From an uncultured Prevotella sp. (GTDB taxonomy: Bacteria; Bacteroidota; Bacteroidia; Bacteroidales; Bacteroidaceae), in contig CALUGP010000006.1 of NCBI GenBank assembly GCA_944320195.1, forward strand, positions 1-64,000: a stretch of 64,000 nucleotides of DNA, in the 5' to 3' direction. Made by a program: the position numbers and the translations under genes. The notes beneath the pieces were generated by a model. That model was not told where the DNA came from and searched no databases. It saw only the letters and a list, made by a program, of their open reading frames with translations. This document shows positions 43,981-51,842 of the stretch, piece after piece. Every line of letters starts with the position of its first letter. Within the stretch, counting starts at the first letter, position 1.

Positions 43981-44760
43981 ATGAAGAGTGTAAGCCTTTT
44001 GTTCATAGTAGCCTTGTTGTCGCTTTGTTTCATGCCATCTGTGTCGGCAAAGGGCGTGGTTGGTTTGCCTGTCGGCAACCAGCCGTCGGGCGTTTCGTCG
44101 CCTGATGCCATGTCGATGGTGCCCGATGACAAGGTGTATGATTATGAATTTAAAAAGACGAGTTATGGTGATCATGATTGGTATAAATGTATTCTTGATG
44201 GTGTTATATATTCAATTAAAAAAGATGTAGTTGTGACAGGCGGAATGGAAATATATGCTTTTGATCCGGAGGAATGTCCACAAATATACTTCATTTTAGT
44301 TGCAGGTAATAGCGAAAAATTGGCGGAGCTATGTAATAAGAGCGACAAATGTGAAAATGGTTTGAGTGTGAAGGGATCATTGACATTGGGCAATAATGAA
44401 GTCTTTATAGTGGAAGCAGCCATATTGTGGGATATGAGAAGGGAAGATTTACATGGTTCAGAATGTATAGGAGCATGTCAGTTGTTGATAAATTTTACAT
44501 CGTTGAATAGTAAGGTGAAATCAATGTCAGGAATGACGGAGCGTCAAAAAGTTGGTTACGTTTCACAACAGCTGAGAAAATACAACATAAAGAAGTTACA
44601 GATAGAGAATTTTTCAGTTGATTTTGACGAGTTTTCCACGGCTGCTACAATCAGTAGCATGTTCGACACTCTTGCCGAAAAAACGGGTAACGATTTGTTC
44701 CATTACAAGGAATCCGCGACAGACAAGTTTGTCGTGGGTGGTTATACTGGCGGTGGATAA
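43981..44760 (+). CDS. Secreted protein of unknown function, tandem family member 1
   Basis: 259 residues, Sec signal peptide ending VSA-K (about 23-24), no lipobox. I do not recognise the family. It shares with the next two genes a VYDYEF strand after a Pro/Ser-rich start, a CNKSDKCEN-type cysteine pair, LHGSE.IG, and a C-terminal block SMSGMT..QK.GYVSQQLRKYNI then LQIENFSVDFDEFSTAATIS. The protein ends in GGYTGGG just where member 2 continues into an extra domain, so it may be a truncated form. AT-rich codon use. Confidence 0.65.
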   Translation: MKSVSLLFIVALLSLCFMPSVSAKGVVGLPVGNQPSGVSSPDAMSMVPDDKVYDYEFKKTSYGDHDWYKCILDGVIYSIKKDVVVTGGMEIYAFDPEECPQIYFILVAGNSEKLAELCNKSDKCENGLSVKGSLTLGNNEVFIVEAAILWDMRREDLHGSECIGACQLLINFTSLNSKVKSMSGMTERQKVGYVSQQLRKYNIKKLQIENFSVDFDEFSTAATISSMFDTLAEKTGNDLFHYKESATDKFVVGGYTGGG

Positions 44761-44870
44761 CCATTGCCGAACATACAGTATGGCTGACTGTAAAATGTGA
44801 GTGTGCCCGATACTTGTTCTCTTAATCAAGTTTCAAGGTACACAAGTAAAATTTAATATTAACAATAAAA

Positions 44871-44894
44871 GCCCCAATCAGTTTGCGGTTGATA
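44871..44894 (+). repeat. Conserved leader, copy 2
   Basis: CCCCAATCAGTTTGCGGTTG before tandem gene 2, preceded by AATATTAACAATAAAAG, which copy 3 also has in near-identical form. Confidence 0.75.
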
Positions 44895-44907
44895 AAATGT
44901 TTTTGCC

Positions 44908-46062
44908 ATGAAGAGTGTAAGTCGTTTGTTCGTAGTCGTTGCGTTGTGTCTTGTCGGTTTGCTTTCAACGCATACGGATGTCGCCGTTGCAAGGAATGTC
45001 GGCGAGCCTGAAGTATGCAGCATGTCGCCTGAAGTCTCCGGACTGTTGAGCGGAGTGAAGATATATCCATATGAGTGTGAATATATTAAGAAATCTGGAA
45101 GTGATTATTACTATTGTTTTACGCCGGATACGTTTTCGCTGAATACGGATTATTACTGTACCGTTGGCATGACTGTTGGTGCGTACAAACAGGATTATAG
45201 CCCGATGCTGCAATTTAAAATTTCTGCTGGTGATAAAACGTTCGCATCTCTTTGCAACAGAAGTGCGAGACGTGAAGGCGAGCAGATGGAAGTTGACGTT
45301 GTGTTGACAATGAGTGACGGCGAGAGGTTTAATGTGAGAGGCTATTTGATGGATGTTAGGAAGGAAGAGTTTAATACACTTGAAAGTCTTGGCATTGGTG
45401 TTTTATATGTGCATTTTAATGTTTTCACAAGTAACAGAAAGTCATTGACAGGCATGTCTGATAGAGATAGAATCCGTTATGTGTCACAAAAGTTAAGGAC
45501 TTATAATATCGACAGAATAAATTTTGAAGGTTTTTCTTTAGAGCTGAAAAAGTTTCCCACGCAATTTACTCTCGGTCTTATGTTTGACACTTTGGAAAAA
45601 AAGACAGGGCGCAATTACTTCCGTTACTCCGTCGGTTCGGGCAATACGGGCGGCAGCGTATCCGCTACGACGCAGGCCAAGGCCACTATCTCGTCGATAA
45701 CAGGAGAGTATGACGTTTGGCAATACGGCAAGAAGGGTGTGAACGTTGTGATTACTTTCACTGTCAGCGGGATGAGAGGCAAAACCGGCCTGGCGGCAAC
45801 TTATTATTATTTTAGAAGCGGAGACAAGTTGAAAGACTTTAACGGGTCATACCGCGCGACAGACGGGCAGGTGTCTGCAAGCACCAAGTTCACTCCTTTG
45901 TATGACTCGACAAAGTTTACAAACTTAAAGATCTTCATACCATATGATGAACTGCACTTGTCTTCCGGGCGCAGTGAATTGAAGGTAAATGTCAACATCT
46001 TTGACGAAAACAACCGTTGCATTGGCATAAGCGACTGGCTGTACTTCTGGTGTAGCGTGTGA
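44908..46062 (+). CDS. Secreted protein of unknown function, tandem family member 2, with extra C-terminal domain
   Basis: 384 residues, signal peptide (MKSVSRLFVVVALCLVGLLS, cleavage about AVA-R). Residues about 50-245 align with members 1 and 3 (SLTGMSDRDRIRYVSQKLRTY, INFEGFSLELKKF, LMFDTLEKKTG.NYFRY). Residues about 260-384, starting near TISSITGEYDVWQYGKKGVN, form an added beta-rich domain (VVITFTVSGMRGKTG, ATYYYF, NVNIFDENNRCIG) that I cannot name. Only this paralogue has it. Function unknown; periplasmic or secreted. Confidence 0.65.
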   Translation: MKSVSRLFVVVALCLVGLLSTHTDVAVARNVGEPEVCSMSPEVSGLLSGVKIYPYECEYIKKSGSDYYYCFTPDTFSLNTDYYCTVGMTVGAYKQDYSPMLQFKISAGDKTFASLCNRSARREGEQMEVDVVLTMSDGERFNVRGYLMDVRKEEFNTLESLGIGVLYVHFNVFTSNRKSLTGMSDRDRIRYVSQKLRTYNIDRINFEGFSLELKKFPTQFTLGLMFDTLEKKTGRNYFRYSVGSGNTGGSVSATTQAKATISSITGEYDVWQYGKKGVNVVITFTVSGMRGKTGLAATYYYFRSGDKLKDFNGSYRATDGQVSASTKFTPLYDSTKFTNLKIFIPYDELHLSSGRSELKVNVNIFDENNRCIGISDWLYFWCSV

Positions 46063-46187
46063 TGCATGATGCGCATGCTTGCTCATGTGTGATTCTTTGC
46101 GTTCAAACAGTTCGCTTTTTTATTAGAACTGAGTTTGATATGTTGTCGTATTGTGGTGTGTAATTAACTTAAATATTAACCATAAAA

Positions 46188-46211
46188 ACCTCAATCAGTT
46201 TGCGGTTGTAA
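46188..46211 (+). repeat. Conserved leader, copy 3
   Basis: CTCAATCAGTTTGCGGTTG variant before tandem gene 3, with AATATTAACCATAAAAAC just upstream. Confidence 0.75.
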
Positions 46212-46224
46212 AAACTTTTTAGCT

Positions 46225-46953
46225 ATGAAGAGTATGATACGTATGTTTTCGGTAGCCGTCGTGGCGCTTTGTTGCGCGTCGGCAGTGTCGGCGGAGAGTG
46301 TGGTTGGTGTTCCTGTGGACGGTCGGCCGTCAGGCGTTCCATCGTCCGGCGTGATGTCAATGCTGCCACCGGGCAAGGTGTATGATTACAGTTTCGACAT
46401 CATCAAGGACGATCCCGACCAGTACTGGTGCGAGGTTGACAAGATGGAAGCGTTGTCAACGGGTTCTGACAACATGCGCGGAAGGATGAGCGTCTTTGCG
46501 TATAAGGAAAGCCTCCCTCCACAGATTGGCTTCACTATGTCTGGAAAAAACAGCCAATTCATTTTCCTTTGCAACCTTGCCGACAATTGTGAGGACTACA
46601 TGATGAACCTCAGATGTTCGTTTACGTTGAGCAATGGCGAGGAGTTCAGGGTCAGTGAAGCAGTCTTCGGGGATGAAAGAGACAGCGATCTTCATGGTTC
46701 CGAGACGGTGGGATACGGCTATGTCCTTTTCAATTTTCTTGATTGCACGAGCAGTAAGAAGTCAATGTCTGGCATGACCGCAGCCCAGAGGATAGGTTAT
46801 ATTGCGCAACAGCTAAGAACGTATGACATTAAAGAACTGAAAATTGTGGACTTTACGCTGAAGCTTGATGCCTTCTCCACTGCGGCTACGCTCAACAGCA
46901 TGTTCAACACTCTTGCCAAAAACATAGGCAAGGACATGTTCCGTTATAAATAA
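46225..46953 (+). CDS. Secreted protein of unknown function, tandem family member 3
   Basis: 242 residues, signal peptide ending VSA-E (about 23-24). It is closest to member 1: VVGVPVDGRPSGV, GKVYDYSF, CNLADNCED, LHGSETVGYGYVLFNF, SMSGMTAAQRIGYIAQQLRT, AFSTAATLNSMFNTLAKN. It ends at FRYK, where member 2 enters its extra domain. Higher GC at the third codon position than member 1, so the copies have diverged for some time. Confidence 0.65.
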   Translation: MKSMIRMFSVAVVALCCASAVSAESVVGVPVDGRPSGVPSSGVMSMLPPGKVYDYSFDIIKDDPDQYWCEVDKMEALSTGSDNMRGRMSVFAYKESLPPQIGFTMSGKNSQFIFLCNLADNCEDYMMNLRCSFTLSNGEEFRVSEAVFGDERDSDLHGSETVGYGYVLFNFLDCTSSKKSMSGMTAAQRIGYIAQQLRTYDIKELKIVDFTLKLDAFSTAATLNSMFNTLAKNIGKDMFRYK

Positions 46954-47034
46954 TTCATCGTCCTGCATGTAGTAGGAACAGGCAATAAAGGACATAGGCA
47001 TGTAGCTCAAGTTACTATGCCGATGCCCTTTTGC

Positions 47035-47817
47035 TTATCCTAAGACCACATCGAGCACCATCATCAGCGCAAAGCCAGCGGCAAATCCTACGGTGCCGAT
47101 GTTTGAATGCTCGCCCTCAGACATCTCAGGTATCAGCTCTTCAACCACCACGTAGAGCATGGCTCCGGCGGCAAAGGCCAGCAGGTAGGGCAGGGTGGGT
47201 GTCATTACGGAGGCCAGCAGCACTACGAGCAGTGCGCCGACAGGCTCCACCGCACCGCTCAGTGCGCCCATGGTGAACGAGCGCAGGCGGCTGTTGCCCT
47301 CGGCGCGCATGGGCATCGATATTATCGCTCCTTCCGGAATGTTCTGTATGGCGATGCCAACGGCCATCGCCATTGCCGACGCCGTGCTGATATGCGCCTC
47401 TCCCTGCAACGCTCCGGCGAGCACAACGCCCACGCCCATGCCCTCGGGAAGGTTGTGTATTGTCACCGCGAGAGATAGCATCGCGGTGCGCGACAGGCGG
47501 CTGCGAGGCCCTTCAGGCTTCGCGTTCCCTATGTGCAGGTGGGGCGTGATGCGGTCAATTAGCAGCAGGAAGGCCATTCCGGCCAGGAAGCCTACGGCCG
47601 CCGGAATGACTGACATCTTGCCCATGTCGGCGCACATGTTCATGCCCGGTATAAGCAACGACCACACCGAGGCGGCCACCATCACGCCCGAAGCGAAGCC
47701 GAGGAGCGCCTTTTGCACCTTCACAGGCATCTTGTCTTTCATGAAAAACACGAAAGCCGAGCCGAGAACGGTGCCAAGGAATGGGATGAGAATAATTGGA
47801 AGCATAAGCTGTAGCAT
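47035..47817 (-). CDS. ZIP-family metal transporter
   Basis: 260 residues, about eight membrane helices. The two metal-binding signatures are present: TIHNLPEGMGVG (TM4) and GIAIQNIPEGAIIS (TM5). A cytosolic His-containing loop (HLHIGNAKPEGPRSR) lies between. Members import Zn, Fe or Mn; the branch resembles ZupT/GufA. Upstream lies a facing CCACCCCAACCC repeat pair. Confidence 0.92.
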   Translation of the reverse strand: MLQLMLPIILIPFLGTVLGSAFVFFMKDKMPVKVQKALLGFASGVMVAASVWSLLIPGMNMCADMGKMSVIPAAVGFLAGMAFLLLIDRITPHLHIGNAKPEGPRSRLSRTAMLSLAVTIHNLPEGMGVGVVLAGALQGEAHISTASAMAMAVGIAIQNIPEGAIISMPMRAEGNSRLRSFTMGALSGAVEPVGALLVVLLASVMTPTLPYLLAFAAGAMLYVVVEELIPEMSEGEHSNIGTVGFAAGFALMMVLDVVLG

Positions 47818-47818
47818 T

Positions 47819-47960
47819 TAATACCCACCCCAACCCTTCCCGAAGGGAAAGGGCTGTGGTTTCATGTGGTGGGTGTTTTGTCTTTATCTTTTGGTGAAAA
47901 ATCGAATACCGATATGTCAAATCATATCAAACTCCCACCCTTAGGGAGGGCTGGGGTGGT
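47819..47960. repeat. CCACCCCAACCC facing-arm repeat
   Basis: CCCACCCCAACCCTTCCCGA (47823-47842) and the mirrored CCCTTAGGGAGGGCTGGGGTGG region (47938-47959) flank an AT-rich centre. The family recurs at 205-240 and 48852-48962. Confidence 0.65.
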
Positions 47961-47962
47961 GT

Positions 47963-48838
47963 TTAGTCAATGAACCGTTTTGTTATTCCGCCGTATTCGT
48001 CAATCCTGCGGTCGCGAAGGAAGGGCCACCAGCGGCGCACCTGTTCGCCCCGTTGCAGGTCGATGTCGATTACATTGCGCTCTTCTTCGGTGCTTGAGGC
48101 GCGGTACAGCAGTTCGCCTTGTGGCCCGGATACGAACGAGCTGCCCCAAAACTGTATGCCGTTGGTCATTCCCGACGGGTCAGCCTCGTGCCCTACGCGG
48201 TTCACTGCGACCACGGGCAGGCCGTTGGCAACGGCGTGTCCGCGCTGCACTGTTGTCCAAGCTTCGCGCTGACGTTGCTGCTCGGCCTCGGTGTCAGTGC
48301 TTTCATAGCCTATGGCTGTTGGATAAATGAGTATGTCCGCGCCTTGAAGAGCCATCAGCCTGGCGGCTTCAGGATACCACTGATCCCAGCAGACCAATAC
48401 TCCGAGACGGCCTACCGACGTGTCGATCGGGCGGAATCCGAGGTCGCCAGGCGTGAAGTAGAACTTCTCGTAATAAGCGGGGTCGTCGGGAATGTGCATC
48501 TTTCGGTACTTGCCGGCTATCGTTCCGTCGCGCTCTATGACTACCGCTGTGTTGTGGTAAAGTCCTGCGGCGCGCCTCTCGAACAGTGAAGTGACTATCA
48601 CTATGCCCAGTTCCTTTGCCAGAGAGCCGAAAAACCGTGTCGACGGACCGGGTATAGGCTCGGCCAAATCGAAGTTGTCAACGCTCTCGACTTGGCAGAA
48701 ATACAGCGAGTTGTGCAGTTCCTGAAGCACTATGAGCTCGGCTCCTTCGGCGGCCAAAGCCCTTATGCTGTCGGCCAGTCTGCGCATGTTGTCGGCTTGG
48801 TCGGCCGTGTTGTGTTGTTGGATAATGCCTGTTTTCAT
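47963..48838 (-). CDS. aguB: N-carbamoylputrescine amidase
   Basis: 291 residues from ATG 48838 (MKTGIIQQ). A nitrilase-superfamily enzyme that hydrolyses N-carbamoylputrescine to putrescine, CO2 and ammonia. The catalytic triad is visible: Glu40 (LIVLQELH), Lys113 (YRKMHIP) and Cys150 (VLVCWDQWYPE). The assignment over other nitrilases rests on the AguA gene directly upstream and on the family motifs (NSLYFCQ, KFYFTPGD). Cytoplasmic. Confidence 0.94.
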   Translation of the reverse strand: MKTGIIQQHNTADQADNMRRLADSIRALAAEGAELIVLQELHNSLYFCQVESVDNFDLAEPIPGPSTRFFGSLAKELGIVIVTSLFERRAAGLYHNTAVVIERDGTIAGKYRKMHIPDDPAYYEKFYFTPGDLGFRPIDTSVGRLGVLVCWDQWYPEAARLMALQGADILIYPTAIGYESTDTEAEQQRQREAWTTVQRGHAVANGLPVVAVNRVGHEADPSGMTNGIQFWGSSFVSGPQGELLYRASSTEEERNVIDIDLQRGEQVRRWWPFLRDRRIDEYGGITKRFID

Positions 48839-48851
48839 ATCAAATTCATCA

Positions 48852-48962
48852 TTTACCCACCCCAACCCTCCCGAAGGGAGGGCGTTTGGAACGCTTTGCT
48901 ATATATTGAAATAAATTATAACGGTGATTAAGCTCCCTCCCTTTTGGAGGGTTGGGGTGGGT
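48852..48962. repeat. CCACCCCAACCCTCCC facing-arm repeat between aguA and aguB
   Basis: CCCACCCCAACCCTCCCGAA (48855-48874) faces CCTCCCTTTTGGAGGGTTGGGGTGGG (48937-48962, in parts). It lies inside the aguAB spacer, where a folded RNA could separate expression of the two genes. Confidence 0.65.
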
Positions 48963-48971
48963 GTCAGTTCT

Positions 48972-49997
48972 TTATATTTTGGGGAATTGCATTGTGCAGC
49001 AGTGCAGTGAGCCGTGCTGGCGTACTACGGTGAGGCTGTCGATGCCTATCAACTCTCGGCCGGGAAAGGCCTCGCCTATTACCCGTGCGGCCTCCGCGTC
49101 CAGGTCGGACTGGCCGTATGTGGGGTAGATAACGGCTCCGTTGATTATCACGAAGTTGGCGTAAGTGGCCGGCAGGCGGTCTTCTCCGTCGTAAATGGGG
49201 CGCGGCATGGGCAACGGCAGCAGGCGGTATGGCCGTCCGTCGGCGGTGAGCAGCGTTTTCAGTTGTTCTTCCATGAGGTGCAGGTCGGCGAAGTGGATGT
49301 CCTGTTTGTCGGTGCAGCGCACGTATAATAAGGTGTCGCCGGGAGCTGTGCGTACAAGGGTGTCTATGTGTCCGTCGGTGTCGTCGCCATCCAGGTGGCC
49401 GTAGTCAATCCACAGTATGCGTTCTGCGCCGAGACAGTCTTTCAGCCTTTCCTCTATGTCTTGTCGCGAAAGTGGCTGATTGCGATGTGGGGCAAGCAGG
49501 CACTGGCTTGTCGTAAGCACCGTGCCGCGGCCGTCGCTCTCTATCGAGCCGCCTTCAAGCACGAAGTCGCCGTGGTCTGCGTATTCTCCATTTACCACCT
49601 TATTTATATATAGGCTGCGGTTAATGGCGTTGTCGAGGTCGGCCTGGAACTTTTCGCCCCATCCGTTGAAGCGGAAGTCGAGCAGGCGCACGGCCTTGCC
49701 GTCGGTCACGGTTATGAATCCGTGGTCGCGCGCCCAGGTGTCGTTTGTGGGGCATTCGTGCAAGGTTACGTTGGCAAGCTGACAATCTGTCAGTCGTTTT
49801 TTCAGCTGCACTTTTACGCTTTCCGGCTCGGGCGTAACCACTATCAGGTGTTCATGCCGTGTTATTGCGTCGGCCATCTCAACGTATGTTGAGCATATTT
49901 CGTCAAGATATTCGCGCCAGTCGGTGCCGGCGTGCGGCCACGTCAGCTGTATCGCGCTTTGCTCCGCCCATTCTGGCGGCAGTGTGTATTTGTTCAT
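48972..49997 (-). CDS. aguA: Agmatine deiminase
   Basis: 341 residues of the peptidyl-arginine/agmatine deiminase family; converts agmatine to N-carbamoylputrescine and ammonia. LTWPHAGTDWREYL, NDTWARDHGFITV, FNGWGEKF, GGSIESDGRGTVLTT and the terminal catalytic Cys333 (GSLHCCTMQ) are in the usual order. With aguB it forms a complete agmatine-to-putrescine route. Own promoter at 50040-50071. Confidence 0.95.
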   Translation of the reverse strand: MNKYTLPPEWAEQSAIQLTWPHAGTDWREYLDEICSTYVEMADAITRHEHLIVVTPEPESVKVQLKKRLTDCQLANVTLHECPTNDTWARDHGFITVTDGKAVRLLDFRFNGWGEKFQADLDNAINRSLYINKVVNGEYADHGDFVLEGGSIESDGRGTVLTTSQCLLAPHRNQPLSRQDIEERLKDCLGAERILWIDYGHLDGDDTDGHIDTLVRTAPGDTLLYVRCTDKQDIHFADLHLMEEQLKTLLTADGRPYRLLPLPMPRPIYDGEDRLPATYANFVIINGAVIYPTYGQSDLDAEAARVIGEAFPGRELIGIDSLTVVRQHGSLHCCTMQFPKI

Positions 49998-50039
49998 TTT
50001 CTTACGGTGTCGGTGTTTCTTAAAAACAGATTTGCCTTA

Positions 50040-50071
50040 CAAAGGTAATATAAGTAAGGTGAATAAGCAAA
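50040..50071 (-). promoter_or_regulatory. Promoter of aguA
   Basis: Minus-strand TTTG (50068-50071) and TACCTTTG (50040-50047), 20 bases apart; leader about 40 bases. Confidence 0.75.
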
Positions 50072-50163
50072 TAAATGTGCCATTTTCGCCATCTGGATGC
50101 GTGCCGTTGTGTCCGCATGTGGCAGGCGTGAGCCAGGATGTGACTATTTGTCATGAAAACTGA

Positions 50164-50197
50164 TTGATGTAAATCAAGTGGTTTGACGCATGTCAAA
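50164..50197. promoter_or_regulatory. Two CRP/FNR-type dyads
   Basis: TTGATGTAAATCAA (50164-50177) is a perfect TTGAT-N4-ATCAA. TTTGACGCATGTCAAA (50182-50197) is a perfect TTTGAC-N4-GTCAAA. Centres are 19 bases apart and lie about 80-100 bases upstream of the start expected from the TACCTTTG box at 50258. They could serve the small gene at 50348 or, less likely by distance, aguA. Confidence 0.6.
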
Positions 50198-50257
50198 ATA
50201 CTTGCATTTAAAGCCAAATTCACGCCTTAAAACGTTCAGACATGCCGTAAATGGTAT

Positions 50258-50265
50258 TACCTTTG
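50258..50265 (+). promoter_or_regulatory. -7 box of the small gene
   Basis: TACCTTTG, with transcription expected near 50270 and a leader of about 75 bases. No well-placed TTTG -33 element, consistent with activator dependence (inference). Confidence 0.6.
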
Positions 50266-50347
50266 CATCGTAAACAATAGAAAAAGGATAACAGGATGTG
50301 AAGAAGCATCCCACATGTAGAACTAAAAAGAGAAAGGTAAAAAGATT

Positions 50348-50452
50348 ATGAAAAAGATTGTTAACAGGATTTTTGACAGCAAGAAGTTCAACAAGTATTG
50401 TGTGAACATGTTGAAAATGTACAACTACGGACGCGTGAACATGCCGGCATAA
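50348..50452 (+). CDS. 34-residue small protein
   Basis: An ATG preceded by the purine-rich AGAGAAAGGTAAAAAG opens a 34-codon frame, beginning MKKIVNRIFDSKKFNKY and ending NYGRVNMPA, stop TAA. It is basic, with one Cys and a hydrophobic-aromatic middle, but has no clear membrane helix. Its own promoter lies upstream and a strong terminator starts 24 bases after the stop, so it is a stand-alone transcription unit of about 245 bases. I do not recognise it. It could be a small protein or a regulatory RNA with a chance frame; the good ribosome site favours translation. Confidence 0.55.
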   Translation: MKKIVNRIFDSKKFNKYCVNMLKMYNYGRVNMPA

Positions 50453-50476
50453 CGGCGTGTGTGTGATACAACGAAG

Positions 50477-50520
50477 TCGGGGTGAGATGACGGCAAGAGC
50501 CGCAATCTCACCCCGATTTT
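50477..50520 (+). terminator. Terminator of the small gene
   Basis: CGGGGTGAGAT (50477-50487) pairs perfectly with ATCTCACCCCG (50504-50514), followed by ATTTTCTTGTTT. Confidence 0.85.
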
Positions 50521-50560
50521 CTTGTTTATACGCTTCAAAATGCTTATTTTCGCCGGCGTT

Positions 50561-51424
50561 ATGGATAAAATCAAGATTTATGTGTTGGCGTTGTGCTCGG
50601 CCGTCGTGCTTTCGTCGTGCGACTTCATGGAGCGCAACAGGCCGCTTGCCAGGCAGATAGGCCGGGCGGTGGCGGCCGAGATTGAGCGTGGCAAACAGTC
50701 TGGCGAAAGCCGCGGCAAGGCTTCTGTGGCGTTTGATGGTGACGTGTCGCTGCTTAGGCAGGCTTCTCCCGAAGGCGTGCCCGAGCAGATGCTGAGGCGG
50801 ACGGGCTACATCGCGTCTTACAACAAGTCGACGAAGATGCCCAACTGGGTGGCCTGGCACCTTACGCCCGGCCGCACCGAGGGGCCGGCGAAGCGCTCGG
50901 GCGTGGACTTCGAGGCCGACATGGACGTGCCTGCGCCGCGTGCCGAGGACTCTGACTATTACGGTTCGGGCTATGACCGTGGGCACATGTGCCCGGCGGC
51001 AGACAACAAGTTCAGCGTTGAAGCCATGCGCGAGTCGTTTCTCTTCACCAATATGTGTCCGCAAAACGGCAACCTTAACCGCGGCGACTGGAACGAGATG
51101 GAGATGGCCTGCCGCCGCTGGGCTGAAGAGTACGGCGGACTTTACATCGTGTGCGGCCCAATTCTGTACAAAGGCAGGCACAAGACGATAGGAAAAAACA
51201 AGGTCACCGTGCCCGAGGCTTTCTTCAAAGTGGTGCTGCGCACGGGCGACAATCCCAAGGCCATAGGCTTTGTCTACAAGAACGCCGGGGGCAACCGCCC
51301 CAAGGGCGACTATGTGAACACCGTGGACGAGGTGGAAAGGCTGACGGGCATCGACTTCTTCCCGTCGCTGCCTGACGATGTTGAAAGACGCGTGGAAGCC
51401 ACGGCCGACCTGGCCGACTGGTGA
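50561..51424 (+). CDS. DNA/RNA non-specific endonuclease, predicted lipoprotein (second copy)
   Basis: 287 residues from ATG 50561, giving a lipoprotein signal with LSSC (Cys20). The nuclease core carries the canonical YDRGHMCPAADN (His about 141) and metal-binding Asn in FTNMCPQNGNLNRGDW. It is a distant paralogue of the nuclease at 5.9 kb, whose motif is QHGH. Probably an envelope nuclease for nucleic-acid scavenging. It begins about 45 bases after the small gene's terminator and I saw no separate strong promoter. Confidence 0.92.
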   Translation: MDKIKIYVLALCSAVVLSSCDFMERNRPLARQIGRAVAAEIERGKQSGESRGKASVAFDGDVSLLRQASPEGVPEQMLRRTGYIASYNKSTKMPNWVAWHLTPGRTEGPAKRSGVDFEADMDVPAPRAEDSDYYGSGYDRGHMCPAADNKFSVEAMRESFLFTNMCPQNGNLNRGDWNEMEMACRRWAEEYGGLYIVCGPILYKGRHKTIGKNKVTVPEAFFKVVLRTGDNPKAIGFVYKNAGGNRPKGDYVNTVDEVERLTGIDFFPSLPDDVERRVEATADLADW

Positions 51425-51802
51425 CGGCCAGCCGTGTCGTTGAGGCAACCCTTAGGTTGCTTTGTGGGTGTTTGCGGCGCATGCCGCCATTGTTAAATAA
51501 AGCAAATATCAATGGCCGCCTCTCCGCATGCCGCCATGTAGCAAGTCTTATGCGCCTGCATGCGCAATGCGCTGATATCCAATGACTTACGAAAGACCGT
51601 CTTTGGCAAGGCCATTGACGGCCTTTTGGCGTGCCATTGACGGCCTTTTAAGAGACAAAAGACGGTCTTCAGCGTGCTTGAAGGCCGTCTTTGCTTTAGC
51701 GCAGGGGCAACGGTGACGGCATGTTTAACCATTTTTTTATATTTCAATGGTTAATAAATTTAAAACAAGATTGTGGCGTTTCCATGTGTGGCAAAAAATC
51801 AG
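51425..51802. repeat. Spacer with AAAGACGGCC-type repeat, locus 5
   Basis: AAAGACCGTC, GACGGCCTTTTGGC, GACGGCCTTTTAAG, AAAAGACGGTCTTC and AAGGCCGTCTTTGC units lie between 51590 and 51699. They alternate in orientation and could form several stems. The rest shows no gene. Confidence 0.55.
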
Positions 51803-51810
51803 TACATTTG
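51803..51810 (+). promoter_or_regulatory. -7 box of the fucosidase gene
   Basis: TACATTTG, about 33 bases before ATG 51843. The -33 element is not clear. Confidence 0.5.
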
Positions 51811-51842
51811 TAACACGTTAAATCTAAACCCCATATCAATAC

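Noticed and set aside
50174..51448. 424-residue minus-strand frame across the small gene and second nuclease
   Set aside because: It overlaps a clear nuclease gene, a terminator and promoter elements on the plus strand, and its composition is typical of a shadow frame.
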